Below, in pieces: positions 9,850 to 21,549 of a stretch of DNA of 64,000 nucleotides. The notes below the pieces were generated by a model that saw only the letters and a program-made list of their open reading frames with translations, did no database searches and was not told the origin of the DNA. The stretch is from Proteromonas lacertae (taxonomy: Eukaryota; Sar; Bigyra; Opalinata; Proteromonadidae). The stretch is from NCBI GenBank assembly GCA_002245135.1, contig NGBS01000895.1:1-64000 (forward strand), read 5' to 3'. Position 1 is the first letter of the stretch. The number at the start of each line of letters is the position of its first letter. The position numbers and the translations under genes are program-made.

Positions 9850-10050
9850 TGAAGAATATAAATTATTGTGTTTTTATCAAATTTGTTATTTTGCTTTATT
9901 TTTATTTGAAATAGAATATGTTTTGCTCACAAAATGCATAAAATCTATTTGCACACTTGCAAATTATGTGTATATTCAAAAACAACATTTGGAGGGATTT
10001 AAAAAAGCTTGTCAATTCAAACTTCGTAAATATTAAAATTAGGCATAAAG

Positions 10051-13000
10051 ATGGAGGTTGTTCCTGCTCCTGAATCACCCAAACCACGTATTTATATATA
10101 TAATTTTTATTATTTGTAGAAAAAAGAAAATTACCTACCTTATGTCCCTTGAATTTAGCGAAAAAAGAAGTTGCTATTCAATTACAGCATGTTCTGGAGT
10201 ATTTTAGCATTCATTATTTTTTAGTGAAATTCAACATGTAAAGAGAATGAAAATGAGTGAAAAAGCAGCAAAATCTTATCACGAAGTCATTCAAAAAAAT
10301 ACAGACACACTTGTATAATTATTTAATATTCATTAATAATATTTTTAATAGTCAAAACTTAAGTATCATTCTCAAGATGTTGAAAAAACTCAATCACTCT
10401 ATCCTTTAGCACTTTATACAGAACCAATACAGACATTTGACCTTGAAGATCTTGCCAAAGACCGGGAAAAGATTTTAAAAGAAATATATGACATAAAAAT
10501 GACTAGTGGTCGACCTTTACCAGCCAAAATCGGTTTAAATCGTCCACGAACCCATTGGGATAATTTATTAGACGAAATGAAGTGGATGGCGATTGATTTT
10601 TTTGAAGAAGGTGTTTGGAAAGTACGTGTATGTAAAGAAATAAATAAAGAATATAATGAGTTTATTAAAAACCATTCTAACTTCATATCAAAATCAAAAG
10701 AGAAAAATGAAATTAAAATAAACGAAATTGACAATTATAATTTAATCAATATACCATTCCAACTGAATTATCCAATTATAGAAGATAAAAACTTCAATAC
10801 ACAAAATAATAAGATTAAGGAGATTATATCAACAGATGATCTGTTAGAAGTGAAGATTTCAGAGATAATCCAAATTAGTGAGTCAGACATGGATAAAATC
10901 AATTGGGATAAAGAATTAGATAGTTATACATTATATCCACAACAGAAAGATGGTATAAATTTTATTTGTTCCCATTTTCAACAAAATTTACCAGTTATAT
11001 TCAATTCACCCAAAGGATATGGTACTCACTCATTATTTGCAATATTATTGGATTATATGAATAATAATAAAGGCAAAAGTAAGATAAATAACAAAGGAGA
11101 AAATGAATTACCGAATATCTTGATAGTAAATGATAAAGATGTAGAATATTATGAGTTTATTTGTTGTGCATTATTAGAAGCATCCAAGACTGTTGTATTA
11201 GAAAAAGATATAGACAATGAAAAGCTGATTATTTATGCTGATATTATAATTTGTCCTCAATCTTTAATATTTCAGAATAAATGGTTAACAAATTCATATT
11301 TTAACTTATTAATCGTTGATTGTAATGATTTAAGTGGATATTTACCATATTCTAACGATATGTCAGAATGTCTACTATTTTCCATAAGACTGAACAGTCG
11401 CTATGTGATAATAAGAAGTGATGTTGCTGATAATCAACAGGTACAGCTATTAAGCTTGTTATTCCCCTATTTAATCAATGATCCGTTATGTATCAAGAAT
11501 GACGCTTTATCGAAATTATATTCAAATATCACATATAGGCCAATAGAAATAGTCACAAAAGCTACAAATTATAAAAATAAACATATTCGTAATATAAAAG
11601 TTGAATTGACTGATTATCAAGAGAATCTATTTCATACAGCTTTATATGGTAATTTTTTAGATGAAGCTTATACTACTGTTGATCATATTAAATTTATTAG
11701 CTATTTATCAATGTTACACGCAATGTCAAGTCAACCATTCATATTTATAGAATTATGGAGAAGTCCGTTGGTTTTAGAATCAATAGAACCCATAAATCCA
11801 TTTATTTACACACTATTAAAATCAAAATATGATGAATTAGAGAATATAAATTTATATAACTATGGATTAATGTTAAATGCATATGATTATACTGATAATG
11901 AATATGAATCAATACAAAAACTCAATCCTGTTCAAAGCAATAATATGTATGCATATCAATATACAATTGATATGAATATTCTAAGATGTGATGCAAATAA
12001 ATCCACTTTACCATCAAAAATAAAAGTTGCATTAAGTATATATTTAAACATTCCAATTGAAAATATATATTCAAGAATCTCTTTATTTGCCAATAATACG
12101 AAATGTGAGATTAATATAACAGTTATATTAGAAAAAGATAAACTCAAAATTGATATGAATGAATTTGAAAATAAGTTGAATGAATATTTTGATCAAGGAG
12201 AATTAGCTGTTTATATCAATCAATTAGGAATTGATTTTGATAGTTTCAATGTGAAGATATATAATAGAGCAAAATATAATAATATAATCTTGAAGTTTAA
12301 TAGTGCAAATGATTATGCTGTGAATATATTACGAAGTAATTGGAAACCATTATATGGACAGGATCTGCTCCAATCGGTGTCTTCAATAATAATCAATAAA
12401 CCATCTATTACAACTTCTATTAATAACAATGAATTATTAAATAATAGAATATATGATATAATTGATAAAGATGAATTGAATAGATATAATTCAATGGCTA
12501 TTGAGAAAGTATATTGTATGTCCAATTATCATTATTTCCAACAATATGAACAATTAATTGAAGAGTTAAACATTCCATTTTATTCACCTACCATATACAA
12601 AGATAGTTTTTTACCTTACGATATACTATCAAATAAATACAAAGAAATAGACAATATTGTAGTAGAAAATAGTAATAAAAATTTACGAATATTATTGCTA
12701 TTTAGCGATGATGTATTTGAAGAATCAATTACTGATTTTTTAAGCAAAAGAAAACTAGATTATGTTATATTAGACCAGAATAAACCTACATTTAAATATG
12801 ATTTATTATATTTCAATTTTTCTAAGAATTATCCAATTGGAATATTATGTAATGAAGGAATAGACTTTAACAAAGCTGAAAATAGTAAAATATATTTAAA
12901 CTCACATACGATAGTACTAATGCATGGTATAAACCAAGGGAAATATAGTGACTACATGTGCAATATAGAGAATCACATTAATCCATTAATTGACTATAAG

Positions 13001-13624
13001 TTTTATAGAGTTATTGCTGAAGGTACTTTGGATGATTATATTATTTATGACAATACAATGAGTTCAAATTGTTATAACAATAATCCAAAATTTTTAGAGA
13101 AAATAAGAAAGAATCATAATTTACCAAGTAGAAAAGTGTTACATTATTTTTATGAAGATAATAACTACTGTAAATTAGATGAAAGTCCATGGATAATAGT
13201 TAAGAATGAGATAATAAAGAGATATGATACAAATCTAAAGAAAGCTGTAGAATATGTCAGTTGTAATGTGAGTGAAATATTTGACAATATAAACTCTGAT
13301 CATATACCACTTGATAATGAATTAATTATGTTTAATAATAATAATAATAATCATTATATATCCAAAGACACTCTATTCTATAATACCAATAGTAATATAT
13401 ACACTAATAACAACAGCAATGGTATAAATAGTAAAAAATTCAATAATGAGTTTGATATATTGAATGAATACTGTTTTGAAATGTCTAAGATCAATATTCC
13501 AACAATTCCTCACTTATATGGTCCTCCAGATCCATTAATTAACACTTATTATGATGATAAAGACAAGAGTAATGATTTACTGCAATATATAGTGTCATTT
13601 AATGAAACAAGTAACAGCAATCTA

Positions 13625-13657
<33 letters not shown>

Positions 13658-15427
13658 CTATCAAGTAACTCTATGAATATGAATGATGACATATATATGA
13701 GTGGTAGAAGAAGTAGAAATAGAAAAAAACCTACCTATGATAAAGATGACATTTATACTTATGGTGGTTCAAGTGACGATGATACAATTCTTCCAATTCC
13801 TAAATCAGTAAAGTCTCATAACACTGTCAATATTAATAATCTATTACCTCCTTTACCTGGTAGAAATAATAATAATTTGTGGACTAAATTGAGTGATAGT
13901 GTCTTGTTATGGTGTGTGAAAGAATATGGTAAAAATTGGGAATTGATATGTCAATTATTAGTGAAATATAACATTAATAAAGGTAGTTTATGTTGTAAGA
14001 ATCGATATGAGAAATTATCCAATGAAATTAACTGTAAAGATCCAATTACTTGTTATAATAAGAATGACAGTGTTTATACAAGTGATGTTCAGAAATTATA
14101 TAATAAAAAGATCGATAGTTTATTATCAAGTGATGTAAAAGAACTAAAACCAGAAATGAAAAGAATTATAAGCAGCAAAGAGGGAGAAAATGGAATGAGA
14201 AAATGTGAAAGAACTAATGATGATGAAGCGAATAGTAATAAATATAAGAATATACTCAATACATTTGATAGTATATTAAGAATCAATCAGAATCATGGTT
14301 ATAGAAATTGTTTATATGGTTTAGACTTGATGAATAGTAATAACAACAACAACAATATCAGTAACAGCAGTTCAAATAGTAGTACAAATATGAATGGTGG
14401 TGTTGGTGGTAGTTTATCATCTCCTTCAATGAACATCAATTCTGGAAATTCATTAAATGAAAGAACTGTAACACCAAGTGCATTTTTAGATGATTTTTAT
14501 ACAAAGAAGAAAGAAATCCCAAATATAAATATGAATAACAATAGTTCAAATGTCTTAAATCCATCCCAACTTCCAACTAACATTCAAAATAGTATGTCTA
14601 ATGCAGCAAATGTGACAGGGAATAATATAAATATGAATAATTCCACCAACAATAATGGAGTTTACTATCAAAATATAATTAATGGAAATACAGTAATGAG
14701 TTATGATAATAATATGAAAACTATGACTGTAGGAGGAAATAGTAATAATTCTAACAATAATAATAATAATAATATAAGAAGAATGATGAATAATGGAAAT
14801 ATGATGATGAATACCAATAACAATAACAATAACAACGCTTCAATGTCATTCCAACAGAGAAACAATCATCATTTACAAACAATCAGTCCAAAATTACAAA
14901 ATCGAGGTGGAAATAATACAGGAAATAGTAATACGAATAATATAATGAACAATAATAATATAAACTTAATGGCTAATCAAAATAATAATAATAATAATGT
15001 GATGGTTAATGTTGGAATGAATATGAATATGGGAAATAGCCGTAAAATGAGTAAAGTTCGATCAAATCGTAATACAAATCGTAATATGAATACTGCAAAT
15101 AGCAACACAATGGGAATGAACAAAATGAATTTGAACAATTCATCAATGACGATTCAAATACCATCTCAACAACAAATGCAGTTACAGAATCCAATGAATA
15201 TACAGGGAGTTAATAATAATAATATGATATTAAATCATGGAGCAGCTGGAGGTTATATGAATAACAACAACAATAATAATAATCAACAACATATAATGTC
15301 ACCTACTTTACAAATGAGTCCAAACCAACTACAAGTTCCATCTTCATCCTCATCATCTTCATCTTCAATTCCTACTCAATTACAACATAATAATATGAAT
15401 CAACCAAATCAGAATCATCCTATTGCA

Positions 15428-15458
<31 letters not shown>

Positions 15459-15736
15459 TGTTATTATCAGGAATGAATTCAGTTTCTCAAATTTCAATGT
15501 CTTTACAATCACCAAATCAATCACCAATATCATTACCTAATCAAAATATGAATATGAATAATAGAAATATTAGAAATATCAATTCTAATAACAATCAAGG
15601 TAATTCAGTTGATTTACCTATTGAACTACAGGAGTCAGTTCAAAGAATCATTGGAAGAAATGATATCAATGAAGAAGAAAAGAAGAGACAAATTGCATTG
15701 TTGTTGCAACAAGCTGAAACAAGTGGGAGGAGATAA
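10051..15736 (+). CDS. EAF1: EP400/EAF1-type NuA4 scaffold: HSA, degenerate SNF2 ATPase, SANT, Asn/Gln-rich tail
   Basis: Exons 10051-10087, 10120-10198, 10225-10312 and 10352-15736 (introns 32, 26 and 39 nt) give 1,862 residues. The HSA helix is at residues ~130-185 (RPRTHWDNLLDEMKWMAIDF), as in EP400/SWR1/EAF1. Residues ~262-970 follow SNF2 order: LYPQQKDGINFI; PKGYGTHS at the Walker A site with the Lys lost; LLIVDCND at the DEAH site; then a C-terminal helicase lobe (LRILLLFSDDVFEESI..). The catalytic residues are gone. The SANT/Myb domain is at ~1245-1297 (VLLWCVKEYGKNWELICQLL). The rest is poly-Asn, Ser and Gln coded by AAT/AAC runs, closing with a helical IELQESVQRIIGR tail. The likely role is scaffold of a NuA4-type acetyltransferase complex in the nucleus. 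The HSA and SANT assignment is firm; the ATPase ancestry is inferred. Confidence 0.85.
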
Positions 15737-16065
15737 GAGAATGTTGGTGATTAATTGTTTTTATTTCTTTATATTCTATATATATATATGTGTTTGTTTG
15801 TTTATCTAATATATAACATATTTGTTGTAAAACAGTAATATTATCATATAAGTCATACATATTAAACTGTATCTTTTCTTATGGTGTAAGTTTTATTGAC
15901 AGAATAAAATAAATGATAAATCGAATGTTAAAAATAGAAAATGAAGAAAGAATAAGTTGAAAGGAGTTATTATAGAAAGAAATAAGAGCAATTGGTGAAT
16001 GTGTTGAATGTATTGTTAATAATTGATAAAAGATAATGAATTACATCATATTTATTTCATATTTC
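15737..16065. other. Intergenic, no gene seen
   Basis: A (TA)n tract near 15778-15788 and AT-rich sequence that probably contains the EAF1 3' UTR. Nothing else is supported. Confidence 0.5.
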
Positions 16066-16203
16066 ATCTTCAAAGCACTGATTAACACTTTCACCAACAC
16101 AATCATGATTCATCTGTGTATAATATGCCATTAATATAAATTCACAATTGAGTATTATTGCCTTTATCACACCTCCTATCAATTGAATTAAATCACATTT
16201 TAA
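16066..16203 (-). pseudogene. C-terminal fragment of an unknown gene cut at the duplication edge
   Basis: The minus strand reads 45 codons of protein-like sequence (KCDLIQLIGGVIKAIILNCE..., ending NQCFEDEI and a stop). Upstream it runs directly into the edge of the BTB-gene duplication at about 16206, where the frame hits stops. This looks like a 5'-truncated gene. The family is not recognised. Confidence 0.35.
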
Positions 16204-16205
16204 GT

Positions 16206-18396
16206 TTTGGGTTATTCAAAATTTTGATAAAAATCAAATTTCGTTATTTTTGTTATATATTTACATAAAGATGATAATAAAAGTGAATAAAAGCATAAGA
16301 GAAGAGGGGTATATTTTGTATTTATTTTTATGATAGATTATGTCGAAAATTGGTTGAAAGTGGTTTTGGTGATATAGAAGTGAAGATTGGAGATAGTCGA
16401 ATAATGTCAATCAAGTCAATTTTAGTGAATGGAAATGAAACTGTAAAGAAACTGTTGTTAGATCGTGAGTTTGTAGGAGTTTTAGAGTTATATGAAGAAA
16501 TCGAAGAAATTGGCTATTATGAGATGGAGAAATACTACAGTGGTGGTGAATTGGTAATCATGTAAAGAGAGTGTGTGTGAAGTGTTGATGTTTTGTTTAT
16601 GTTATTGTGAAAAAGAGATAATAAATGATTGTTATGAATTTAGTGAAGAATAATATAGATGATGAAGTGTTAATGAAATTAATTCATATATGTAATGTAT
16701 TTGGTGGATGTTTGAGAGAGATAGAAGACTTGAAAAATATGGAAATAGAAAAGCGAGGATATAAATATTTATATAAGAATGAATATTTGTTGAGATTAGA
16801 AATGAATAATTTGATTGAGATATTAAATATGAGAGATGTGATAATAGTGAATGAGTTATGGTTATTAAATCGTTTATTAGAATGGTATAAATTCCAAAAG
16901 AATAAGAAAGAAAATAAAGAGATTAAAGCAGATTTTAAACAATTGATAGAAGAAGATATTGATGTAGAAAAGATAAAAGAGAATGAAATGGGAAAAGAGA
17001 AAAAAGAAATGTTGAAAGAAATGAAAATAGAATTAAAGAAAAATGAATGTAAAAATCATTTAGAATTATGTTTAATAAAAGATGAAAGAATTCAAAATGT
17101 GATAATCAACAAATACAATGAAGATAATAAAGAAGAAGACTTTAATGAAGAAGAAAGAAGAATATTGGATAAAATGAAAGAAGAAGAATTGAATGATGAA
17201 ATAATGTGTATATTAGAAATGAATAATATAAAAATAACAGAAATAGTATTGATGATAATGAAATACAAAAATATGAAAATGGAAAGTATAAATACTAAAA
17301 ATATATTTAAATAGAATATATCTCAAATATCGAAAAGAGAACTATGTTTGATAGATTATGTATAGAATATAATGAGAATAAAAGAAATCGAACAATGAAA
17401 TGTTTATGTTTATTCATTGAGATTAAAAAGAGTGTTTTAATAATAGAAGAAGTATGTGGAAAAGAAATTCTTTTTAGAATATTGAATGAAGATAATTATT
17501 TAAACTCCAAATCGAAAGAATTATTAATAGAATATATAAAAGAGAATAAATTGAGTTTCGAAGAAGAAGAAGAAATGATAGAAATAATGAAAGATAAAGA
17601 ATTATTGAAAGAATTAAAAACAAAAGAAATCACATCATTTTCATATCTTCAATCAGAATATTCATGTGCTATTAATGAAGAAATGTCAATAATTCCTTCA
17701 TTTGATGGAAATCGATGTGAATTTTCAGTCAATCCTTCATTGCCAGATGGAATAATGATAGATAAAGAAAATGGAATAATTCATGGAAAAGTGAATAAAG
17801 AAATCAAAAAGAGAGAATATGAAATAAGTTGTAAGAACATTATTAGTGAAAAGAAATTGATAATATCATTAGAATTTCAGATTAAATTCACAGAATTAAA
17901 CAAATGTGATGGAATATCAATATCAAATAATGGAAAATTAATAACAAATACAAATGGTTTTTATAATCATTGTTATTTGAATTTGAAAATGGAAAATGGA
18001 GTTTATCATATCAAATATCAATTTCATCAAAATGGAAATTATAATGATCATGGAAAGATGTTAGGATTATCAACTAATAATACATATTCTGGTAATAATA
18101 TTTATAATCAATCAACAACATGTAATTATTATGCATTTGATGGTGAAAGTAGAAATATTACTCCATATTGTCATATTGGAAGAGTTGTTACTTCAAATCC
18201 TCATTTCAATAATCATGGAGATGGTTCAATTTATGAAGTGATTATTGATATGAATAAAAGAGAATTTTTGATAAGTCATAATGATTCATCTCCAGTTTTA
18301 CTTGTTAAAGATTTACCTTCTGCCTTATATCCTTATGCTGTAGTTTGTCCAAATAATTCTGTAGTTGAACTAATATCAGTTTCTCATCAAGTTTAA
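16206..18396 (+). repeat. Copy A of a 2.2-kb inverted duplication (BTB/SPRY gene)
   Basis: This stretch matches 26555-28740 in reverse complement, starting in the promoter (TTGGGTTATTCAAAATTTTG) and running to near the stop codon. Most of it is almost identical. Divergence is concentrated in the last ~370 bp, which codes the SPRY-like domain. Confidence 0.85.
16271..18396 (+). pseudogene. BTB + Ig-like + SPRY-like protein, frameshifted copy A
   Basis: The intron positions equal those of the intact copy at 26555-28675: 28 nt at 16309-16336 and 29 nt at 17286-17314. Within exon 2 there are two single-base insertions relative to that copy. One near 16560 creates an immediate TAA and the other lies near 16641. 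The BTB and helical parts are therefore out of frame from about residue 97 on. Exon 3 is open to its end and codes the Ig-like (He_PIG type) and SPRY-like domains. Its SPRY end differs from copy B in several blocks (GNYNDHGKM, YAFDGESRNITPYC). Either a recent pseudogene, or an intact gene misread at two places. Confidence 0.75.
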
Positions 18397-18436
18397 AAAA
18401 ACACAATAAACAACAACAAAAGTAAATTAATTATAA

Positions 18437-19867
18437 TTAATAAATAATTTCATTCAAATTTTCTATATCACTAAAATCTATTTCATTTCGACTTTTATAT
18501 CGAATATCTTCCATATTTGAGAATAATCCTATACTACTATTATCACTTTCACTTTCAACTTTCTCAAATACAAAAACTCTATACATATGAATTGCATTCC
18601 ACTCGTCATATCCTATTGAACCTCGTTTATCAAATATTGTCTTTCTTTCTATTTGTTTCTCAATCTCTGGATCATCTAATATTCTATATAAATAATCATT
18701 TAAATTTTCAGATAAAATCAGTTTCAAATTATATTTTTCGCCAATTTCTTTCAATAATTGTGGAACTACTACAAACTCATCCAATCCTTCTACTGATTCT
18801 AATAATGTAAATTTGTATCTTACACCAAACGGATATAATTTCATTTTCCATTGTTTTTTGTAGTTTTCTTCATCCATTTCTACTTTACATACTTCATTAC
18901 TGAATGAATAAATCTTTTCACTTTTTATATTCTCTTCTTTATCTTCATTCTCTTCTTTTCCTTTCTCTATCACATTTATAAATCCATTTCGAATCAATCT
19001 AATAATTGCATTACCATCACTTATTGTTCCTATAAAATATTTTTTATTCTTCAATCTCTTTGATACTGTCTTAAATAATAGATTAATAGATTTTTCACTT
19101 TCAAATAAATAATGTAAAGCAAATTGCATACTTATACAATCAAATGCTTCATATTCATTGAAAAAAGATGTTTCATTTATATCACAACTTCCTAAATCAC
19201 ATACAGCAAATCTTGATTTGAATTCCCAATTACTCGATTTAAATCTTTCTATTGCATTTTTTACAGATTCAGAAGCTATATCAATTCCTACATATTTCTT
19301 TATTTTGTTAAAGTTCCATTTTCCCATATCTCCTCCTTTACCACAAGCTAAATCCAAAACACTAGCATCTTTCTTTGGACAGTATTTTTGAATTAATGAT
19401 GTTTTGATTAGATTGTTTACTTGTCTCAGATGTTTTATTTTGGATTCTTCTCTTTCTTCTCTATCAAGAGATTGGATTTTGTTATAATGAAAGGCAACGT
19501 CTGAACTATTACCACTTTTACTACTACTAGCAGTAGTAGTAGTAGATGATGTGGATGAATATTGTTGTGCAGGTTTTGATTTTATATAATTTTCTGATTG
19601 TGTGGGAGGTTTATTATATGTTTGGGGTTGTACTGGTTTTGAAGTTTGGTTTTTTGTATTATTCTCTTTTTTTTCACCTGTAACTATATTAAACAGTTTT
19701 CTTTCACCTTGACCATCTAAAAAAAAGCACCAATACTCTGGCATATCTGCCACTTTCCAATAACACTCTTTCATATTTTTAACTGAGTAGTAGTAGTCCA
19801 TATTCTTAGAATTTGAATGAGCCTTCTTCCAATCACTTTCATTAGATGGTTTCAAATCTATTATCAT
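18437..19867 (-). CDS. ABD1: mRNA cap guanine-N7 methyltransferase
   Basis: A single-exon gene of 476 codons if the ATG at 19867 (MIIDLKPSNESDWKKA) is used; the frame stays open to 20029, but that extension would overlap the RPL3 start region. The catalytic part from ~residue 150 is the Abd1/RNMT fold: KIKHLRQVNNLIKTSLI, SAM motif I VLDLACGKGGDMGKW, then VGIDIASESV and FDCISMQFALHYLFES, all cap-methyltransferase signatures. The N-terminal 90 residues hold a Trp/Tyr-rich stretch that may be WW-like (EYWCFFLDGQGERKLFNIV). The linker is Ser/Thr/Gln-rich. It methylates the GpppN cap in the nucleus. It shares a 153-bp divergent spacer with RPL3. Confidence 0.92.
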   Translation of the reverse strand: MIIDLKPSNESDWKKAHSNSKNMDYYYSVKNMKECYWKVADMPEYWCFFLDGQGERKLFNIVTGEKKENNTKNQTSKPVQPQTYNKPPTQSENYIKSKPAQQYSSTSSTTTTASSSKSGNSSDVAFHYNKIQSLDREEREESKIKHLRQVNNLIKTSLIQKYCPKKDASVLDLACGKGGDMGKWNFNKIKKYVGIDIASESVKNAIERFKSSNWEFKSRFAVCDLGSCDINETSFFNEYEAFDCISMQFALHYLFESEKSINLLFKTVSKRLKNKKYFIGTISDGNAIIRLIRNGFINVIEKGKEENEDKEENIKSEKIYSFSNEVCKVEMDEENYKKQWKMKLYPFGVRYKFTLLESVEGLDEFVVVPQLLKEIGEKYNLKLILSENLNDYLYRILDDPEIEKQIERKTIFDKRGSIGYDEWNAIHMYRVFVFEKVESESDNSSIGLFSNMEDIRYKSRNEIDFSDIENLNEIIY

Positions 19868-20020
19868 AATAAATATAAAAATACTATTATAAAATTGTTT
19901 TAAGTGCTCCATTGCAAAAAAATTGAGTTTGAAATAAAAAAGCTTGAAAACACAAACTTCTAAAATCAACCAATAAAAACAATCCATTCCACATTCATCA
20001 CAAATTAGCATTTCTGAAAA

Positions 20021-21335
20021 ATGAGTCACAGAAAGTTCGAAGGTATGATATTTTCATTCCTTTCTATATATTTGACAATTATATGTTCATATCTCTAATT
20101 TATATAGCTCCACGTCACGGATCAATGGGATTTAGACCAAGAAAGCGATGCACACACGTAAGAGGTCATGTAAGAAGTTTCCCAAAGGATAACGTCGCTG
20201 AAGATCCACATTTAACTGCATTTATGGGATACAAAGCTGGTATGACCCATGTAATCAAGTACTGTTTCAAACCAGGTTCAAGTATAACTCAAAATAATTA
20301 TTTTTTCCAATAGAGAACCACAAGAAGGAAATCATGGAAGCTGTTACAATCATCGAATGTCCACCAATCACCATCATTGGTGTAGTAGGATACATTGAAA
20401 CACCAAGAGGTTTAAGAACACTCAAGACTGTATGGGCTGGCCACATTAGCACCACTGCTTTAAGAAGATTCTACAAAAACTGGTATCATGGAAAGAAGAA
20501 GGCCTTCACAAAGTATGCTAAGAATGTAGCAACTGAAGCTGGTCAAAAGAACATGGAAGCTCAATTAGCCAAAATCACCAAATACGCCACAATCGTCAGA
20601 GTAATTGCCCATACTGATATGACTAAATTGAACTTAAGACAGAAGAAAGCTCATATCATGGAAATCCAAATCAATGGAGGAAGTATTCAAGATAAAGTGA
20701 AATACGCCAAGAGTTTATTCGAACAAAGTGTAAGAGTAGATACAGTCTTTAGTGAATATGAAAAAATCGATATTATTGGTGTAACAAAAGGTAAAGGATT
20801 CCAAGGTGTAGTTAAAAGATTTGGTGTAAGAAGATTACCACGTAAAACCCACAGAGGTTTAAGAAAGGTTGCTTGTATTGGTCCATGGCATCCAATGAGA
20901 GTTAATATTGGTGTAGCTCGTGCTGGTCAATTAGGTTACTTCCACAGAACTGAAACTGGTAAAGAAATTTACAGAGTTGGAAAATTCGAAGAAAATGATA
21001 AAAACGCTAGTACTGAAGTTGATTTAACTGTAAAAGGTATTAACCCATTAGGAGGATTCCCTCATTATGGTATTGTAAAGAACGATTGGTTAATGATTAA
21101 GGGATGTTGTATAGGTTGTAAAAAGAGAATTTTAACCTTAAGAAAATCATTACATCCATACATTGAAAGATCTGCTGAAGCTCTTGAAGATATCCACAAG
21201 AACCAATTACAATTTATTGATACTTCAAGCAAGTTTGGACATGGTAGATTCCAAACCGTTGCTGAGAAGAAGCAATTCTATAATAGAAAGGATGAATCAA
21301 CCAAGACTGAAACTGCTGCAACAACAAGTGCTTAA
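20021..21335 (+). CDS. RPL3: 60S ribosomal protein L3, 3 exons
   Basis: Exons 20021-20042, 20108-20281 and 20314-21335 give 405 residues, the usual L3 length. Introns are 65 nt (the longest in the window) and 32 nt. The protein starts [21 protein letters not shown] and carries all universal L3 blocks: [70 protein letters not shown] and KFGHGRFQT. For intron 2 the GTATAA donor at 20282 gives PGSKNHKKE, matching other L3 proteins; the GTTCAA alternative at 20276 fits worse. Codon use is less AT-biased than in the neighbours, as expected for a highly expressed gene. Confidence 0.97.
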
Positions 21336-21549
21336 ATGTGATTGTTTTAAAATAAACAAATGGAATGGATTTAAAAGGAATATTGCGTTTTTTTGTTTTG
21401 GGGAGTTAATTATGAACATAATTAAAGAAGAAATATAATCATTGTTTTATAATGATTATATATGTTATGTTTATAATAATACTAAATACTATTAAATAGT
21501 GTAATTATCACACTGAAGGACATTTTCATTTTGTAAGATATTGAATGTT

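Noticed and set aside
11956-15194. Several minus-strand ORFs inside the EAF1-type gene
   Set aside because: Antisense readings of AT-rich and poly-Asn codons; no motif or splice pattern.
13620-15460. AAT/AAC tracts as microsatellite insertions
   Set aside because: They stay in frame within one long exon and code poly-Asn typical of such scaffold proteins.
18437-20029. Longer start for the cap methyltransferase at 20029
   Set aside because: The 54 extra residues are hydrophobic and unlike the family, and they overlap the RPL3 first exon and its promoter; the ATG at 19867 fits better.
20276-20313. GTTCAA donor for RPL3 intron 2
   Set aside because: It also keeps frame but gives PENHKKE; the GTATAA donor at 20282 restores the conserved PGSK-N-KKE and matches the local consensus.
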